This document shows positions 1 to 11,087 of a stretch of 64,000 nucleotides of DNA, in pieces. Origin of the DNA: Gnetum montanum (lineage: Eukaryota > Streptophyta > Gnetopsida > Gnetales > Gnetaceae); assembly GCA_015680685.1 (NCBI GenBank), contig MNCI01015505.1, forward strand, positions 220,241 through 284,240, given 5' to 3'. A program made the position numbers and the translations under genes. The notes beneath the pieces were generated by a model. The model ran no database searches. It was not told the DNA's origin and saw only the letters and a program-made list of their open reading frames with translations. The stretch's first letter is position 1. Every line of letters begins with the position of its first letter.

Positions 1-1000
1 GGCAAAGGACTGTTGATTGGATTTTTACTGTTTAGATTAAGTTTTACAATGATGGAATTTGCATGTTTGGTTTCATAAATCTTCATTCTCTCATTATCTT
101 GATTCACAACATTTCCTAGGAAGTATTCAAGGTCTCCAAGATTTTTCATTTTGATTTTAGTTTTCATGTCATTCTTGAAATCTTTTGCTAGCCTTTTATT
201 GGTGGCAATAAAGATAATTTCATATACATATAATGATATGATGATGAATTCATATCATTCCTTCTTAAAATATAGTGTTGGTTCAAACATGAAATTTTGA
301 TAATTATTTTTAGTAAGATATTAATTAATTTTCTAGAACCAGGCCATGGGTGATTACTTTAGGCCATATAGAGCTTTGTTGAGTTTTCATAATTTGTTCT
401 CTTTTCCTTTAATAGCATAAATTTTGGGCTGGTAGGTATATACTTCTTCTTTGATGTATCAATTTAGAAATGTTGATTTGACATGCATTTGTTGAACCTT
501 TACATATTTATGTGCTCCTATAAAGAGAATGACCTTGATGGTTTTAAATATGGCCACTAATGCAAAGATTTCTTCATAGTCAATGTGTTTCTTTTGTTTG
601 AATTCTCTTGTCATAGGTCTTTCTTTATGTGTTGTGACTTCTCCTTTCTCATTTTACTATGTTTTATATGGACATGTACAATCAATAACCTTGTTATCTT
701 TTGGTTTGTCCACTATTTCTCATGCGTCATTTCTTAGGATGACATTGTACTCTTTGTTCATAGCTTCTTTCTAGACTTTTAATTTTATGGCTTTATTGAC
801 ATTGGTTAGTTTACTTGAAATAACTAAAATGCCATATTTTTAATATTGTGAGATCTTGTAGTTCTTCTTTCAAAATTTTTATCTAGCATTTGAGTGGGAG
901 AATGATCTCTTTGAATCTAATCTTTTGATCTTTGATATGTGTCTAATTTCTCTTGCTGTTTGAAAAAATCACTTATACTAAACTTTGTCTCATCAAATAT
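1..1000 (-). pseudogene. Copia reverse transcriptase fragment
   Basis: Minus-strand translation gives, in order, a stretch matching the copia palm entry (IDYEEIFALVATFKTIKV at about 530-580), the QMDVKSAFLN-like block (MHVKSTFLN), QPKIYAIKGKENKL at about 385-430, and KALYGLK near 365. The catalytic box that is normally YVDD reads YVYE at about 207-225, so both catalytic aspartates are changed. Frame changes and stops occur between these blocks. The enzyme copied element RNA into DNA in cytoplasmic particles; this copy cannot. It follows directly after the integrase remnant. Confidence 0.85.
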
Positions 1001-1700
1001 AATATCTCTTGAAACATTCCACTTGTGATTCATTAGGTTGTAGCATCTGGTGTGAGAATCATAACCAAGAAAGATACATTTCTTTCCTCTATCTTGAAGT
1101 TTATCAATGACTTATTTTGGGATCTTTACACAGCCGTGACACCCAAATATTCTCATATGACTCAAGTTGGGAATTTTGTTATATCGCACTTCATATGGAG
1201 ATCTATCTTCATTACTCTTGGTGATGATTTGATTAGAAATATAATTGGTAGCTATGATAGCCATACTCTAGTATTGGTTAGGTAGTGAGACATGCTTTAG
1301 TAAGCACCTTGCCATGTCTTGTATTGTTCTATTCTTTCTTTTAGCTACCTTATATGATTGTGAGCTATATCCATATGTGATCTAATGAAAGATACCATTT
1401 TCTTTACAAAAATTGTCAAATTATTTATTTATGAGTTCGCCTCCTTTGTCTAATTTGATGGCCTTAATCTTAACATTCATATAGTTTTCAATCAATTTAT
1501 GGAAAGTTTCAAAGTATTTGATGGCTTCATCCTTTTGCTTTAGATTGTAAGTACAAGTGTATCTTAAGTAGTCATCTATTATGACCATGAAATAATTTGT
1601 TCCTTTTATTGAAATAGTGGGCATTAACTTAAATAGATCCATGTGTAGAAAATCAAATGGTTTTTTCTTCTTTATCATGTGAGGGTTATGAGGAGAATTG
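1000..1700 (-). pseudogene. Copia integrase core fragment
   Basis: The clearest open stretch (1421-1678) reads as the copia integrase core: HMDLF, YFMVIIDDYLRYT, then LDKGGEL in place of the usual SDRGGE. Downstream in the same sense come VAKRKNRTIQDMAR, SHMRIFGCHGCVKIPK and KCIFLGYDSHT. These match the family order of core, then the linker toward RT. The residue normally E in the AERKN block is K here, so the DDE triad is broken. Stops split the region. Integrase would have inserted the cDNA into the host chromosome. Confidence 0.88.
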
Positions 1701-2199
1701 GTTTGCTTTTCTTTTATGCAAGTCTTACATTTACCTTAAGGAATATCTAAAATTTTTATTCTTGTAGCTTTTTTTGATTTGATCATTCTTTTAGTTTTGT
1801 GATAGGAGATATGATAAAGCCTTCCATGCCAAAGTTTGGACTTGTTGAAATTTTCATTATCATTTTCCTTGATTTCATCTTTATTTGAGATTTGATTGGA
1901 TTTTGTTGTGCAGACATGCTTTTGTTAAGTAGTATGATTGCTTATGATGCCTTAATTTTTATTAAGATAATTTCATTCAAGGAAATATATTTTATTATTC
2001 AAGACTTTGATTTTCATAATTTCTTCACCATTGAGTTTGTTGATAATGTAGAAATTGCTCTTGAAAATGATACTATTTTCTTTATTAGAGACTTTTCTAA
2101 TAGAGATGAGAGGGTTGAAAAGATTAGAAACATAATATACATTGAAAATTATAAATTTTTGTCGATTGTTTAATTTAACTACATAATCTTCTATTCCTT

Positions 2200-2345
2200 C
2201 TATGACTAAGTATTTTCCATCTCTAATTTTGATGTTGTCAAGACTTGTTTATTTTGTAATTTAGAAGATAAATTTTGTAGGATGTCATATGATTTGAGCA
2301 CCCACTATCTATAATCCAAGAATCTTACTTTATTTCTTTAATTGA
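2200..2345 (-). pseudogene. Copia aspartic protease active-site fragment
   Basis: On the minus strand 2281-2325 reads DSWIIDSGCSNHMTS, the copia protease active-site block (usually WIIDSGASNHMTG). The catalytic DSG codons lie at 2301-2309. The reading continues briefly and is then lost to stops. Its place between gag and integrase is as expected for copia. The rest of the protease could not be followed. Confidence 0.75.
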
Positions 2346-2574
2346 ATTGAAGACTACATAATTACTTGGCTTTTCTTCTTAAGTATCCTTTTGTAATGAT
2401 GAGGAAGTATCTTGTTCTATTTGTGAAGTTTATTCATATATTGTTTCAAAATTGATTCTGGTCTAGTGTTGGTCGATGGTATGATATTTTCTTTTATAAA
2501 AGTTGTAATATGGTATTGAGTCTTGATCTTGTCATTGTCTTCTAAATTGATTCCATCTATCTCTTCCTCTTCCT

Positions 2575-3420
2575 CTAGGTTTTTTTACCACTGTTTTCTT
2601 TTGAGTTTATTTCTTGATTTCTATTCTTATAATTGAATTTTCCTCTCACTCTAAACCTTCCTTTTCTATCTCTTCCTATTTGGTTAGTTATGCAGGCATG
2701 ATAATCTTTACTAGATTGTTTGTTACTCTTTATAGTTTTGACTTGAGCAACTAATTCATTAATACTAAGCATGTTGAAGTCCTTTGAAAAAGTAAAGTTT
2801 TCCATCATGTTTTCAAATCTTTGATCTATGTAGACAGCTTGAACAACTTTATGAACTTTTTTCCTATTGGTATATCCGTAGCCATATTCATCTATTTTTC
2901 GTAAGATGATATACATTCTTATAAAGAAGTCTTGAACACTTTTATTTCTTCCAATTTCTCGAGTATCAAATTTTTGTTTGTAGATTACTGCAATTGTTTA
3001 TCTTCTAAGCTTCTTTTGTGTTCTAATTAGAGATTATTCCATACTTCTTTGGTAATAGTATGAAAATTATATCTTCTAGAAATAACTTATGAGATACTAG
3101 CCAATAGCATCATGAGAGCCAAATTGTTATTCTTCTTCTTTGTTTCATATTCTTTGATTTGTAACTTGATGAAAGCTTTAAAATAATGGATAAATTCAAA
3201 ACTTGTTTTTTCCTATTTTCCAATAGTAATTAGGTTCAAGGAGAACTGTCATCATCCTTATCCATAGGTTAAAGTATTAAGATCCATTAAAGAGGATGGA
3301 TCATCTAGCTATGTCTTTTGTGCTCATTTTTGTAGGTGAACCTAATACTTTGATACAAAGTGAAGGAATTTTAGGTAGTGAAATAATTGGTTGGTTATCT
3401 TGAATTTACAAAAAATCCAC
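2575..3420 (-). pseudogene. Copia gag fragment
   Basis: An uninterrupted minus-strand stretch at 2575-2916 ends in a basic tail (GRDRKGRFRVRGKFNYKNRN) of the kind found before the copia zinc knuckle. Further upstream, to about 3420, broken frames give phrases typical of the gag_pre-integrase/UBN2-type gag (QDNQPIISLPKIPS, VQDFFIRMYIILRKIDEYG). I did not find a clear CCHC knuckle. Gag forms the particle shell. Start codon and upstream leader are not identifiable. Confidence 0.7.
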
Positions 3421-3450
3421 TAATAAAATTTATATTTTTGAAAATTTTAG

Positions 3451-4502
3451 GAATTTTTTTACAATTTTAAATAAGGAAGTACTATAAAAGATATCTAGAA
3501 GTTGAGGTTATATTATGTTCTTTCAAATCTATCGAAAATCATAGCAATTTTGGTAGTACAACTTTGAGAGATGATAACTCAAAAGTTGGTAAGTTACAAA
3601 TATTGGTTTTCAAATAAATCAAAAATCACATCAAATTATTTTGTGATGAGGGAGAAATGATCTAATCATTCATTTTGGTAAAAATTTTGGATTAGAAAAA
3701 CTACCAAATTATAGAGCTAATTTCTCCCAAATTGCAATAGATATTAAACTAAAATTTTTCTTTCATGTGGCCACCTATTCTATCTTTCTAATAAATTTAG
3801 AATCATTAAAGAATTTTATAAAATGACTAAGATATGATCAAAATACTGAATGTTTCTAATTCTGGTTATTCAACTTCCAAGATTAAGTAAATAATGATGA
3901 ATGATGTTGATGAATTGGTGAAAGATTAATGAATTAATGATGAAATAGTCAAATTCATGTTGAAATTATAATGATTGATCCATGATTCTGTGATATAAAT
4001 TTCCAAGAGATGACTTGAATATATATATGTGAAAAGTGGGGCAAAGTTTATTAAAAATAATACAATATAGCCCTAATGATAAAAAAATTAAAAATTATGT
4101 GTGCACATACACACACATGAATTGGGATTAAAATAATATTACAACTATCCATTAATCAAAAAATTTCCTCTATTTTATTTAAAATAAAATCTTATTGTAT
4201 AATAAAAACAAAAAATTGTTATCTTATATTCTAAAAATCCAACAACAAGAGCATGGTCACATGACCACTCACATGTAAAGAAAGGTAAGAAAACATAGTA
4301 TGAGCATATTTATGTTAATCCATTGAATAAGTAAATTGTTAAGAACATATAGTCCTTGGGTCATTAGTTAGTAGTGCATCTTCAAACATGGGTCACATGT
4401 ATTTCTAGACACATGACTAATGCTAATCCCACTAGAGGAGTACCTTTGGACATGAGTCACATGCCTTTTTAGTCACATGTTGGAATTAGTCTAATCGATG
4501 TA
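3451..4502. other. AT-rich stretch without recognisable gene
   Basis: No coding similarity was seen on either strand. It probably includes the 5' LTR or leader of the copia relic to its left, but no TG...CA ends or primer site could be fixed. Around 4250-4480 the word gtcacatg recurs several times at irregular spacing. Confidence 0.4.
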
Positions 4503-4624
4503 GTGGTATGGGTCTTGACTTGGTAACCTTAGGTCACATGTTCAATTCTACTAGGTATCATTGAGTTATAAACTTTTATAAATCTTGGGATGTACTTGTG
4601 TTTCAATTATTTTAGGTTCTAACA
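4503..4624 (+). repeat. SINE-like unit, copy A
   Basis: This 122-bp stretch matches 5014-5135 at 99 of 122 positions by hand alignment, without gaps. Near its left end are words resembling the pol III A box (around 4503-4522) and B box (ggtcacatgttcaattct, around 4531-4548). That layout is what tRNA-derived SINEs show. There is no clear A tail or target duplication, so the SINE assignment is an inference; it could be another dispersed repeat. Confidence 0.45.
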
Positions 4625-4720
4625 CCCCTCAATGGATGATTAGTCCTTGAGAGTATCCTCCCTTCAGACATGAATTACATGCCTTTTCAGGGATGTCTCA
4701 AGAGTGATTTGTATTAAAAA

Positions 4721-4990
4721 ATCCATCATCATCATCATCCTAGCCTTTTTTCACCAAAATGAAGTTAGTAATATGAGTTCTTTTTCACCATTCACCTCTA
4801 TGAAGAGCTCGATTTTTATTTATTTGTAGCTTCTTTAAATCATCTTCAATCATTTTTTTTCATATTTTCTTTGGTCTTCCTTTTGATTGCTTTCCTAGAA
4901 TAGTGATTTAGTAACCTTTATTTATAGACTCATTGTATGATCTTCTTTTCAAATGTACAAACTATTGAAGCTACCATTCTTGTAGCTTAT
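4721..4990 (-). mobile_element. RTE-clade LINE 3' end (ORF C-terminus and ATC tail)
   Basis: The minus strand encodes the C-terminal signature of plant RTE-type LINE proteins: KQSKGRPKKIWKKM, then LKKLQINKNRALHRGEW, followed by a microsatellite tail seen on the plus strand as (ATC)5 at 4725-4739. RTE elements are known to end in short simple repeats rather than poly(A). Only the tail of the ORF is present, as expected for 5'-truncated LINE insertions. A weaker match to the upstream block (FVHLKRRSYNESI) extends to about 4985. A second copy lies at 53830-54025. Confidence 0.75.
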
Positions 4991-5013
4991 CATAACAATG
5001 AGGTGTTAGCTTT

Positions 5014-5135
5014 GTGATATAGGTCTTGGCTTGGTAACTCCAGGTCATAGGTTTGATTTTACTAGGTAGCACTAAGTTATAAACATTTATAATTCTTTGG
5101 GTGTATCTATGTTTCAATTAATTTAGGTTCCAACA
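5014..5135 (+). repeat. SINE-like unit, copy B
   Basis: Second copy of the 122-bp unit at 4503-4624, same orientation and length, 81% identical by eye. The B-box-like word is ggtcataggtttgatttt. Copies A and B sit on either side of the RTE LINE tail, which could mean two separate insertions or one duplicated locus split by the LINE. Confidence 0.45.
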
Positions 5136-5339
5136 TCACTTGATTCTTGTAGCTTATTTGAAATAGAAGCCACTCCAACTCTTCATCTAATATCGGTACT
5201 TAAAGAAAATTTTAGTAGATTACATACAACTACTAAAGTGAGTTAGGTAGGAAAAGAAAGAAATTTGCAAAAAAGAAAAAGAAAAGAGACTACAAAGAAA
5301 AAACTATAAATTAAATTGCAAAAATGACAAACAAAGTAA
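5136..5339. other. Purine-rich spacer
   Basis: Low-complexity A/G-rich sequence (aaaagaaagaaa-type words around 5250-5300) between the SINE-like unit and the gypsy relic. Nothing else is visible. Confidence 0.4.
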
Positions 5340-5344
5340 CAATT

Positions 5345-5710
5345 ATGCATTGATTATAGGATTTTAAACAAGGTAATGATTAAAAATACTCATCCCTTAC
5401 CTAGGATTGATGAATTATTTGTTCAATTTACTGGAGCATGTTATTTTTCCAAGATTGATTTAAAATCATGTCATCAGAAAATAAGGATTAAAAAGAAATA
5501 TATTGAGTAAACAACATTTAGAACTAGGCATGGATTATATGAATTTGTGGTGATGCTATTTGAACTAATCAACACACCTACAACCTTCATGACATTAATG
5601 AATAATATTTTTAAGGAATACTTTTATGAATTTGTTATTGTATATATGGACAATATACTTATCTATTCTAATTCAAGAGAAACATGTTAAACATTTAAAA
5701 ATTACTATGG
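5345..5710 (+). pseudogene. Gypsy reverse transcriptase fragment (gypsy-1)
   Basis: The plus strand reads [20 protein letters not shown], then [37 protein letters not shown] and FVIVYMDNILIYS. These are RT blocks of Ty3/gypsy in the right order and spacing. The catalytic box normally YLDD or YMDD reads YMDN, so one catalytic aspartate is lost. A few in-frame stops are present. The fragment lacks the fingers region before CIDYR. Confidence 0.85.
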
Positions 5711-5939
5711 AAATTCTTAAGAAACATTAGTTAAAGGAAAAAACTAAGCAAATGTAAACTCTTTAAAGAAGAACTATCATACTTGGACCATATTGTATCT
5801 AAATAAGAACTACCAGTAGACCCATCAAATATTAATATAGTTCATGAATGATTAGAACTTAAAGATACTACAGTAGTTTGAAGTTTTTTTTTTGGGTTTA
5901 ACAAGTTTTTATTGATATTTTATTAAAAATTATTCTACT

Positions 5940-6420
5940 TTGATAGCTTCCTTAATTGATCTTTTGCAAGAAAAACATGTGTTTAAGTTTGATGAAATAT
6001 GTAGGAAATATTTCTTGAAACTAAAGATGTTATTAACCACAACAACTATCCTAAGAATCCTAGATGAAGAATTACCATTTGAAGTATCTACGGATGCCTA
6101 TAAAATAGGGATCGGTGTAGTTCTTTTACAAGGAGATAAAGTGATATGTTTTGAGTCTCAAAAATCATGAGATGCTAAGGTAAATTACTTAATCCATGAT
6201 TTAGAATTACTAGGAATTGTTCATGGATTAAAGGTTTGGAAACACTATCTTTGTGATAAAAGATTTATACTAAAAGTAGATCATAAAAGCTTAGAATACT
6301 TGTAGAGATAATCCATCCTCAACATAAGACAATTAATACTGGTGGAATCATTAGTTGAATGTAATTTTAAAATTTAATATATCCCAATAAAACAAAATAT
6401 AGTTGTTGTTGCCCTTTTTC
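5940..6420 (+). pseudogene. Gypsy RNase H fragment (gypsy-1)
   Basis: An open stretch at 5940-6170 reads through the RT connection into RNase H: a block like FEVSTDAYKIGIGVVLLQ, which matches the gypsy motif with the first catalytic Asp (usually TDAS...GIGAVL). Downstream phrases (LELLGIVHGLKVWKHYL, then KVDHKSLEYL) match the Glu and Asp blocks. It follows the RT remnant after a T-rich interruption near 5885-5935. Confidence 0.8.
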
Positions 6421-6599
6421 GGATTTGGAACCAAGTGATTAATGTTGTGACAACTCCCATGGAAGAGGAGATCAAGGAACAGATAAAAGAAGATGCTTAT
6501 GTTAAGCATATTATAATTAACATTGCTTCTAAACCTTCATAAAACCTCTCCTTCGAGGTCTTGTTTATAAAAGAATAAAGAGTGTGTATAATAGAGGGA

Positions 6600-7840
6600 A
6601 ACTAGAGGCTTAAGTTATTATTTGAAGCCCACAAAGTGCCATATGTGGGACACCTTGGATATATCAAGATCTATGTGATGATATAAAAGTTTTATTTTTG
6701 GCCAGGCATGAAAAATGATGTATCCATATAGATTAAAAGTTGTTCAACATGTTCCAACATGGAAGTGGGAACATGTTACTATGAATTTCATTATGGGATT
6801 ACCATAAATAAGAAAGGGAATGACTCTATCTTGGTGGTAGTTGCTTGCCTATCAAAGATGTCTTATTTTAGACCTTTAAATTTTCAAATATAGTAGAAGA
6901 TTTAGCCAAAAAATTTGTATATGAGGTTCTTTGACTATATGGATGCTCAAAGTCAATCACATTAGATAAATATCCTAAGTTTATCTTCAAATTTTGGTAA
7001 AACTTCTTCAAGGAACTTGGGACCTAATTAAAATTTAGCACAACATCACCTAGAAATAGATGGGCAAATAGAACACGTTAATCAAATATCGGAAGATATT
7101 CTATGAAGCTATGTCAGGAGTAGACCCAAAACATGGGAGAACTATCTAAATTTCTTTGAATTCACTTACAATAGTAATTATTAGGGTTCTATACATAGAA
7201 TTCTATTTAAAGTTGTATATGAACAAAATTGCCAAACACCACTAACTTAGGGAGACCAAATAATAAGAGTAGAATGGAAAGAAGAAATAAAAATCATGGA
7301 AAATATTGTTACAAGGGTAAAGAAAAATTTGGAAGTAGCCTACAATAAGTATAATGGATATAAATATTAATGTTACCTTAAGAAGGAATCCTAGATTATA
7401 GATTAAGTATTACTAAGAATTAAACCCACTAGGACCTTTCTTAATTTGGGAAAATATACAAAGTTAGCTCCTAGAAATTGTGAATCTTTTTAAGTCTTAG
7501 AATAAATTAATGAGTAACCTATTGACTAAATCTTCTAGTGAATTTAAAGATTCATCCTTTGTTCCATGTGAGTTTACTTAAGAAATTCTGTAAGAATGAT
7601 GTATCCTATGTATTGGATTGGAACACTCTACCTTTGATATTCAACATAAGTTTTGAGATTAAAAAAAATTGCAATTAAGGATCAAAGAATGAAGAAACTC
7701 TATAATAAAACTATCAATGAAGTACTCATTCGATGGTCAAACTATGTTTAACAAACTTGGGAAAACATGGAGTTTATTCTTAACACATACCCTCAACTTT
7801 TTGAGCATCATGATAATGAATAGTAATTATTTTTGTTGAT
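6600..7840 (+). pseudogene. Gypsy integrase fragment and C-terminal tail (gypsy-1)
   Basis: Broken plus-strand frames give MNFIMGLP, GNDSILVVVACLSKMSYFRP (core, first Asp region), then QHHLEIDGQIEHVNQISE, in which the catalytic Glu of the DGQxE block is kept. Later come the NYLNFFEFTYNSN-type block and a tail reading FHVSLLKKFC and NTYPQLFEHHD, which matches the end of gypsy integrases. At least four frame changes separate these pieces. No chromodomain motif was identified with certainty. Confidence 0.8.
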
Positions 7841-7988
7841 GGAAATTAATAGGAAATTAACATATAGTTTTTCTTATGTAGAGATGATAATGAAGACAAC
7901 AATGGAGTTGAAAATGAGGATCATAGCAAGGATGTAATTACTAAATAGCTAGATATAGAAGAAGCACTCAAGGATAAGCTAGATTCTT

Positions 7989-7998
7989 AGGGGGGAGA
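7989..7998 (+). other. Polypurine tract of gypsy-1
   Basis: A run of six G followed by aga sits just before the probable 3' LTR and after the integrase tail. Plus-strand DNA synthesis starts at such a tract. Confidence 0.6.
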
Positions 7999-8002
7999 AT
8001 AG

Positions 8003-8460
8003 ATTACAACATCTCATTTCTTGTTAAGGATAGAATTGTATATTAATCATTAAATTAATCTTTGAATGAAGGGGTGCCTCATTATGTAGAGTTGTAACTA
8101 TTCATGGTACCTCTTGGGAATGGGTTTGACCTATGACATTTAAGGCTAGGTTTAGAGGTTGTATTAGCATGGAGTTGCAGAGCAAAATTTGTAAGTGCAG
8201 AGAGATGGGCGAAGTGGGAAAAGAAGAGATTGATCACCCATTTGGTCTATTGGCCTATCCATGGTGGCAATGTTGGATTGCCTCTAAGGTCTTAACTATC
8301 ATAGGAAGATAACCCATTGTTGTTAATAATGTACTAAATAGTTTCATTAATAAAGTTATAGTGTTTATTTTTCTTTTAATTCCATGCTCCATCATCCTTA
8401 TTTTGCAAGGTAAATGAGTGATCTAAATTATTTTCACATAACACAATGATTTTAATAATT
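8003..8460 (+). repeat. Probable 3' LTR of gypsy-1 (right end uncertain)
   Basis: The LTR should begin immediately after the polypurine tract; attacaacatctc at 8004 looks like a mutated TGTxACAACATC-type start. A likely poly(A) signal (aataaag) lies near 8352. The right end is not fixed, and there is no second LTR copy in the window for comparison. Confidence 0.35.
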
Positions 8461-9682
8461 GACATTTGGGAATGGGATGTCGTAAAAGAGATGTACGAAG
8501 AAGATAAAGAAAGATAAAGTAATATATCATAGGTTTAACTAGAAAAGTTTAAGTTTGTTGAAAAGTTGATAGGCTCCAATGGGCTATAAAATAGAAATTT
8601 AACACAAAAGCCCATGGATTTCATAAGTCAATCCTTTTCTATGTTTAACTTATTGCTTGCAACTTAATATAATATAGAAAAGATAAAGTTATTAAATAAT
8701 AAAATGTTAAGATAAGTGAATATAGTTTTAATTATGGTTTATTAAAATATTCAAAACAAAATAAGAAAAATACAATAAGATTATATATCTAAATATAATA
8801 ATTTAACAAAGTTACTACATGCTTATAGTATCTCAACACTAGTTCTAAACAAGAATAAATGGATAACTACCTAAAATTAGTTGGAATATCTAGGTCTTCT
8901 AACTCTATCATTCCTTAAAAACATTTATATATTATACAAGACTAATTTTATAAAAATTGCCTATGTAATCTATTAGCAAGTATCATGGAGCTAGGGTGAA
9001 TGGAGTGGGATGTGAATCTTACATAAGATTGTTAGAATCAGATAAAAAATTGAAGTAATAAAGTTAAGAAATCATATAATATAATACAAACTCATAACCA
9101 AAAATAATATTTTCCTCTAGCACTCTCCAACAACCATGTTAATTTAGCATTGTCCTTCAATTTTAGATATAAGCTATATCTACTTTTCTTAATATCAATT
9201 AGAAGTTACGACTTAATCCTTGGTATCAAAATTTCCCTATTTATCCAACCTAATGTGCCTTTAGGTGTTTTATTGGTGTTTCAATTTAATAAAAGCTAGT
9301 AGTGGGAATCTAGTCACTAGATTGCTAATCTTGTGGATTGAAAAACAAGAGCCAAAAATGGATTAAGTTCCTCTCTTACTCAAGATAAGATTCCTACCAA
9401 TCACCACTTAACAACTTAGGCTAAATCCTACATCAAACCATGCCTACCCTATTAGCTAATTGATACTTTGTCTTATGCTAACTCCAATTAACATAATTAA
9501 ATAACAATGGTCCCTTCTTATCTCAAATCAAGCATATAGAGGAATGTAACCTAGGATGATCATGGACGTACCCATTCACTCAATGTTCAATAATTCATTC
9601 ATTTATTTACTCTATATTTGATATTTATTTATTCCCTTATGGAAATTATTCTTTTACCTTTTAATTTTTCTTTCAAATTTTG
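8461..9682. other. AT-rich region without recognisable feature
   Basis: Both strands were read; no conserved protein words, LTR ends or structured repeats were found. It forms the left flank of the Tat-1 insertion. Confidence 0.4.
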
Positions 9683-9687
9683 CAAGG
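9683..9687. repeat. Target site duplication of Tat-1, left copy
   Basis: The five bases caagg directly precede the LTR start TGATGA and are repeated exactly at 19212-19216 after the LTR end TCATCA. Confidence 0.9.
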
Positions 9688-10509
9688 TGATGAGCGGCGA
9701 GGTACCCCTATGCTCAACCATATGAATATGAGCGTTTCATGCATGATCAGGTCGAATTCCAAGGACTAAGTGCCTATGTGCCTTTGTGGAAAAATAACGA
9801 ATTGGTTAATCATTGTCTTCCCAAACTTACTTGTATGTCATGGTTGTATGGTTAAGTAAGATTGAGGCATATGATTTTTGTAGCTTTTCTGTGTTTTATA
9901 TCCTGCACTAGTAAGGAGGGGGAGAGAGATAACTAAGTAACTAATCTAATTTAACTACTCATTAACTAAGTTCTAGTTACTCCTAACACCAGTATCTATT
10001 CTCACTTGGCGTACACATCCTAAACCAATGCAACGCTGCTAGGATTACCAAATGCTAATTGTTACTGTGTTACCAAGTGCTACATGCATGCTCGAAGTGG
10101 TCGTACTGAGTGTATTTAACTAAGAGAGTTGTATGGTGAGAGAAATCATTAATCAACTAGGAAAGAATTAAATAATAATTAATTCTAATTAATTTATTCT
10201 GAATACTGCAAGGTTTATCATAAAGTTCATTTTTATTGCCGTACACAAAGTGTGCTCAGGTACACAATACTCAAATAAAGATTCGTTCACTCTATGACTC
10301 CTATTGTAGGCACACAGAAATAATTCTAACTCTGGAGGGAAAAAATGGCAAGAGTTTGACTAAGGGACTAATTGTCTAATGTGAAAACCAAGGGTGCTAC
10401 CTCTTATTTATAGGTGAGGAGACAAGCCTCAATATCCGATATTTGACATCGCATGGTTGGATCTGATATCGCGGATGTGATATCGTGGTCTTGATATTGC
10501 GATTCATCA
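9688..10509 (-). repeat. 3' LTR of Tat-1 (822 bp)
   Basis: Starts TGATGAGC and ends GATTCATCA on the plus strand. On the minus strand it has a TATAAATA box (plus 10405-10412) and an AATAAA signal near the GGCAATAAAxATGAAC block shared with Tat-2. The U3 end (10440-10509) carries several gatatc or gatatt words that Tat-2 lacks. Confidence 0.92.
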
Positions 10510-10520
10510 TACCCCCATGA
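10510..10520 (-). other. Polypurine tract of Tat-1
   Basis: On the minus strand catgggggta directly abuts the 3' LTR start. The equivalent in Tat-2 is catggaggta at 49768-49777. Confidence 0.75.
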
Positions 10521-10576
10521 CTAAATGAAAACTCATCCTCGAGTTCCTTACAAAATATTGGGAAGGTATGGGATTA

Positions 10577-11038
10577 TTAACTGAATGACCATTGACAGTG
10601 GAATAGGGTGACAGACTCAACGTGCCTGGTAAACAGATCAATAATACAATGCATGACAACATTAGTGTTCATGACCATTGAGGTGAACACTGTACATAAA
10701 TGACATCCAGCCTTTATTTGGTAGTTGGAAGAGAAGGAGAGAGAAAAAGAATAAGGCGTGTTACTGCCAATGCCAATATTGTGCCTTCTATTGTTTATCC
10801 ATAGCCACGCCACCAATCTTTCTCCTTTCATAAACACTCCAGTTTCGGTCCATCCTGAGTGTTTCCTCCAAGCCCAGTCCATTGTTGTATGATAGCCATT
10901 TGCAGACACAACATAGTCACAAATAAGCGAAGGTAGATAAATCACAATGTAGTTGATACCTTGCCTTGATGTAAAGTGCATTGGCTGAGTTGTGGTTATG
11001 GAAGATATTGATTCTAGAGATTTAACATTGGTGACCAC
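10577..11038 (-). CDS. Sense 3' reading frame of Tat-1, unknown product (153 codons)
   Basis: An uninterrupted 153-codon frame lies between integrase and the 3' LTR in the element's sense direction. I do not recognise the product. A Trp-rich segment (MDWAWRKHSGWTE) is followed by GERLVAWLWINNRRHNIGIG. The matching piece of Tat-2 (49406-49612) keeps the pattern W-R-H-W then G-R-L-LW-NR-N-GIGSN, although other parts of the Tat-2 frame are shifted. Athila-type elements often carry an extra ORF here, sometimes env-like. No signal peptide or confident membrane segment is visible. It may be a real accessory frame or simply conserved non-coding sequence. Confidence 0.4.
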   Translation of the reverse strand: MVTNVKSLESISSITTTQPMHFTSRQGINYIVIYLPSLICDYVVSANGYHTTMDWAWRKHSGWTETGVFMKGERLVAWLWINNRRHNIGIGSNTPYSFSLSFSSNYQIKAGCHLCTVFTSMVMNTNVVMHCIIDLFTRHVESVTLFHCQWSFS

Positions 11039-11087
11039 CTAAGGTGTAGGGGTTAGGAAAATTTAAAAAATTTTTTCTAGGGCCCCC

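Larger units (their letters stand above)
1..3450 (-). mobile_element. Degraded Ty1/copia retrotransposon, minus strand, 3' end cut by window edge
   Basis: Reading the minus strand from high to low coordinates gives gag, protease, integrase and reverse transcriptase, in the Ty1/copia order (integrase before RT). Each domain is recognisable but split by stops and frameshifts, so the element is dead. RNase H and the 3' LTR would lie left of base 1. A 5' LTR should lie just right of about 3450; I could not place its ends or a primer site. Lineage within copia is not resolved. Confidence 0.88.
5340..8460 (+). mobile_element. Degraded Ty3/gypsy retrotransposon (gypsy-1), plus strand
   Basis: RT, RNase H, integrase and a C-terminal tail occur in gypsy order on the plus strand, followed by a polypurine tract and a probable 3' LTR. 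Gag, protease and the 5' LTR were not found, so the 5' half is missing or unrecognisable. Phrases resemble chromoviruses, but no chromodomain was confirmed. All frames are broken. Confidence 0.8.

Noticed and set aside
1892-2173. Plus-strand open frame of 93 codons in the copia region
   Set aside because: It is AT-driven and antisense to the copia integrase-protease interval, with no motif.
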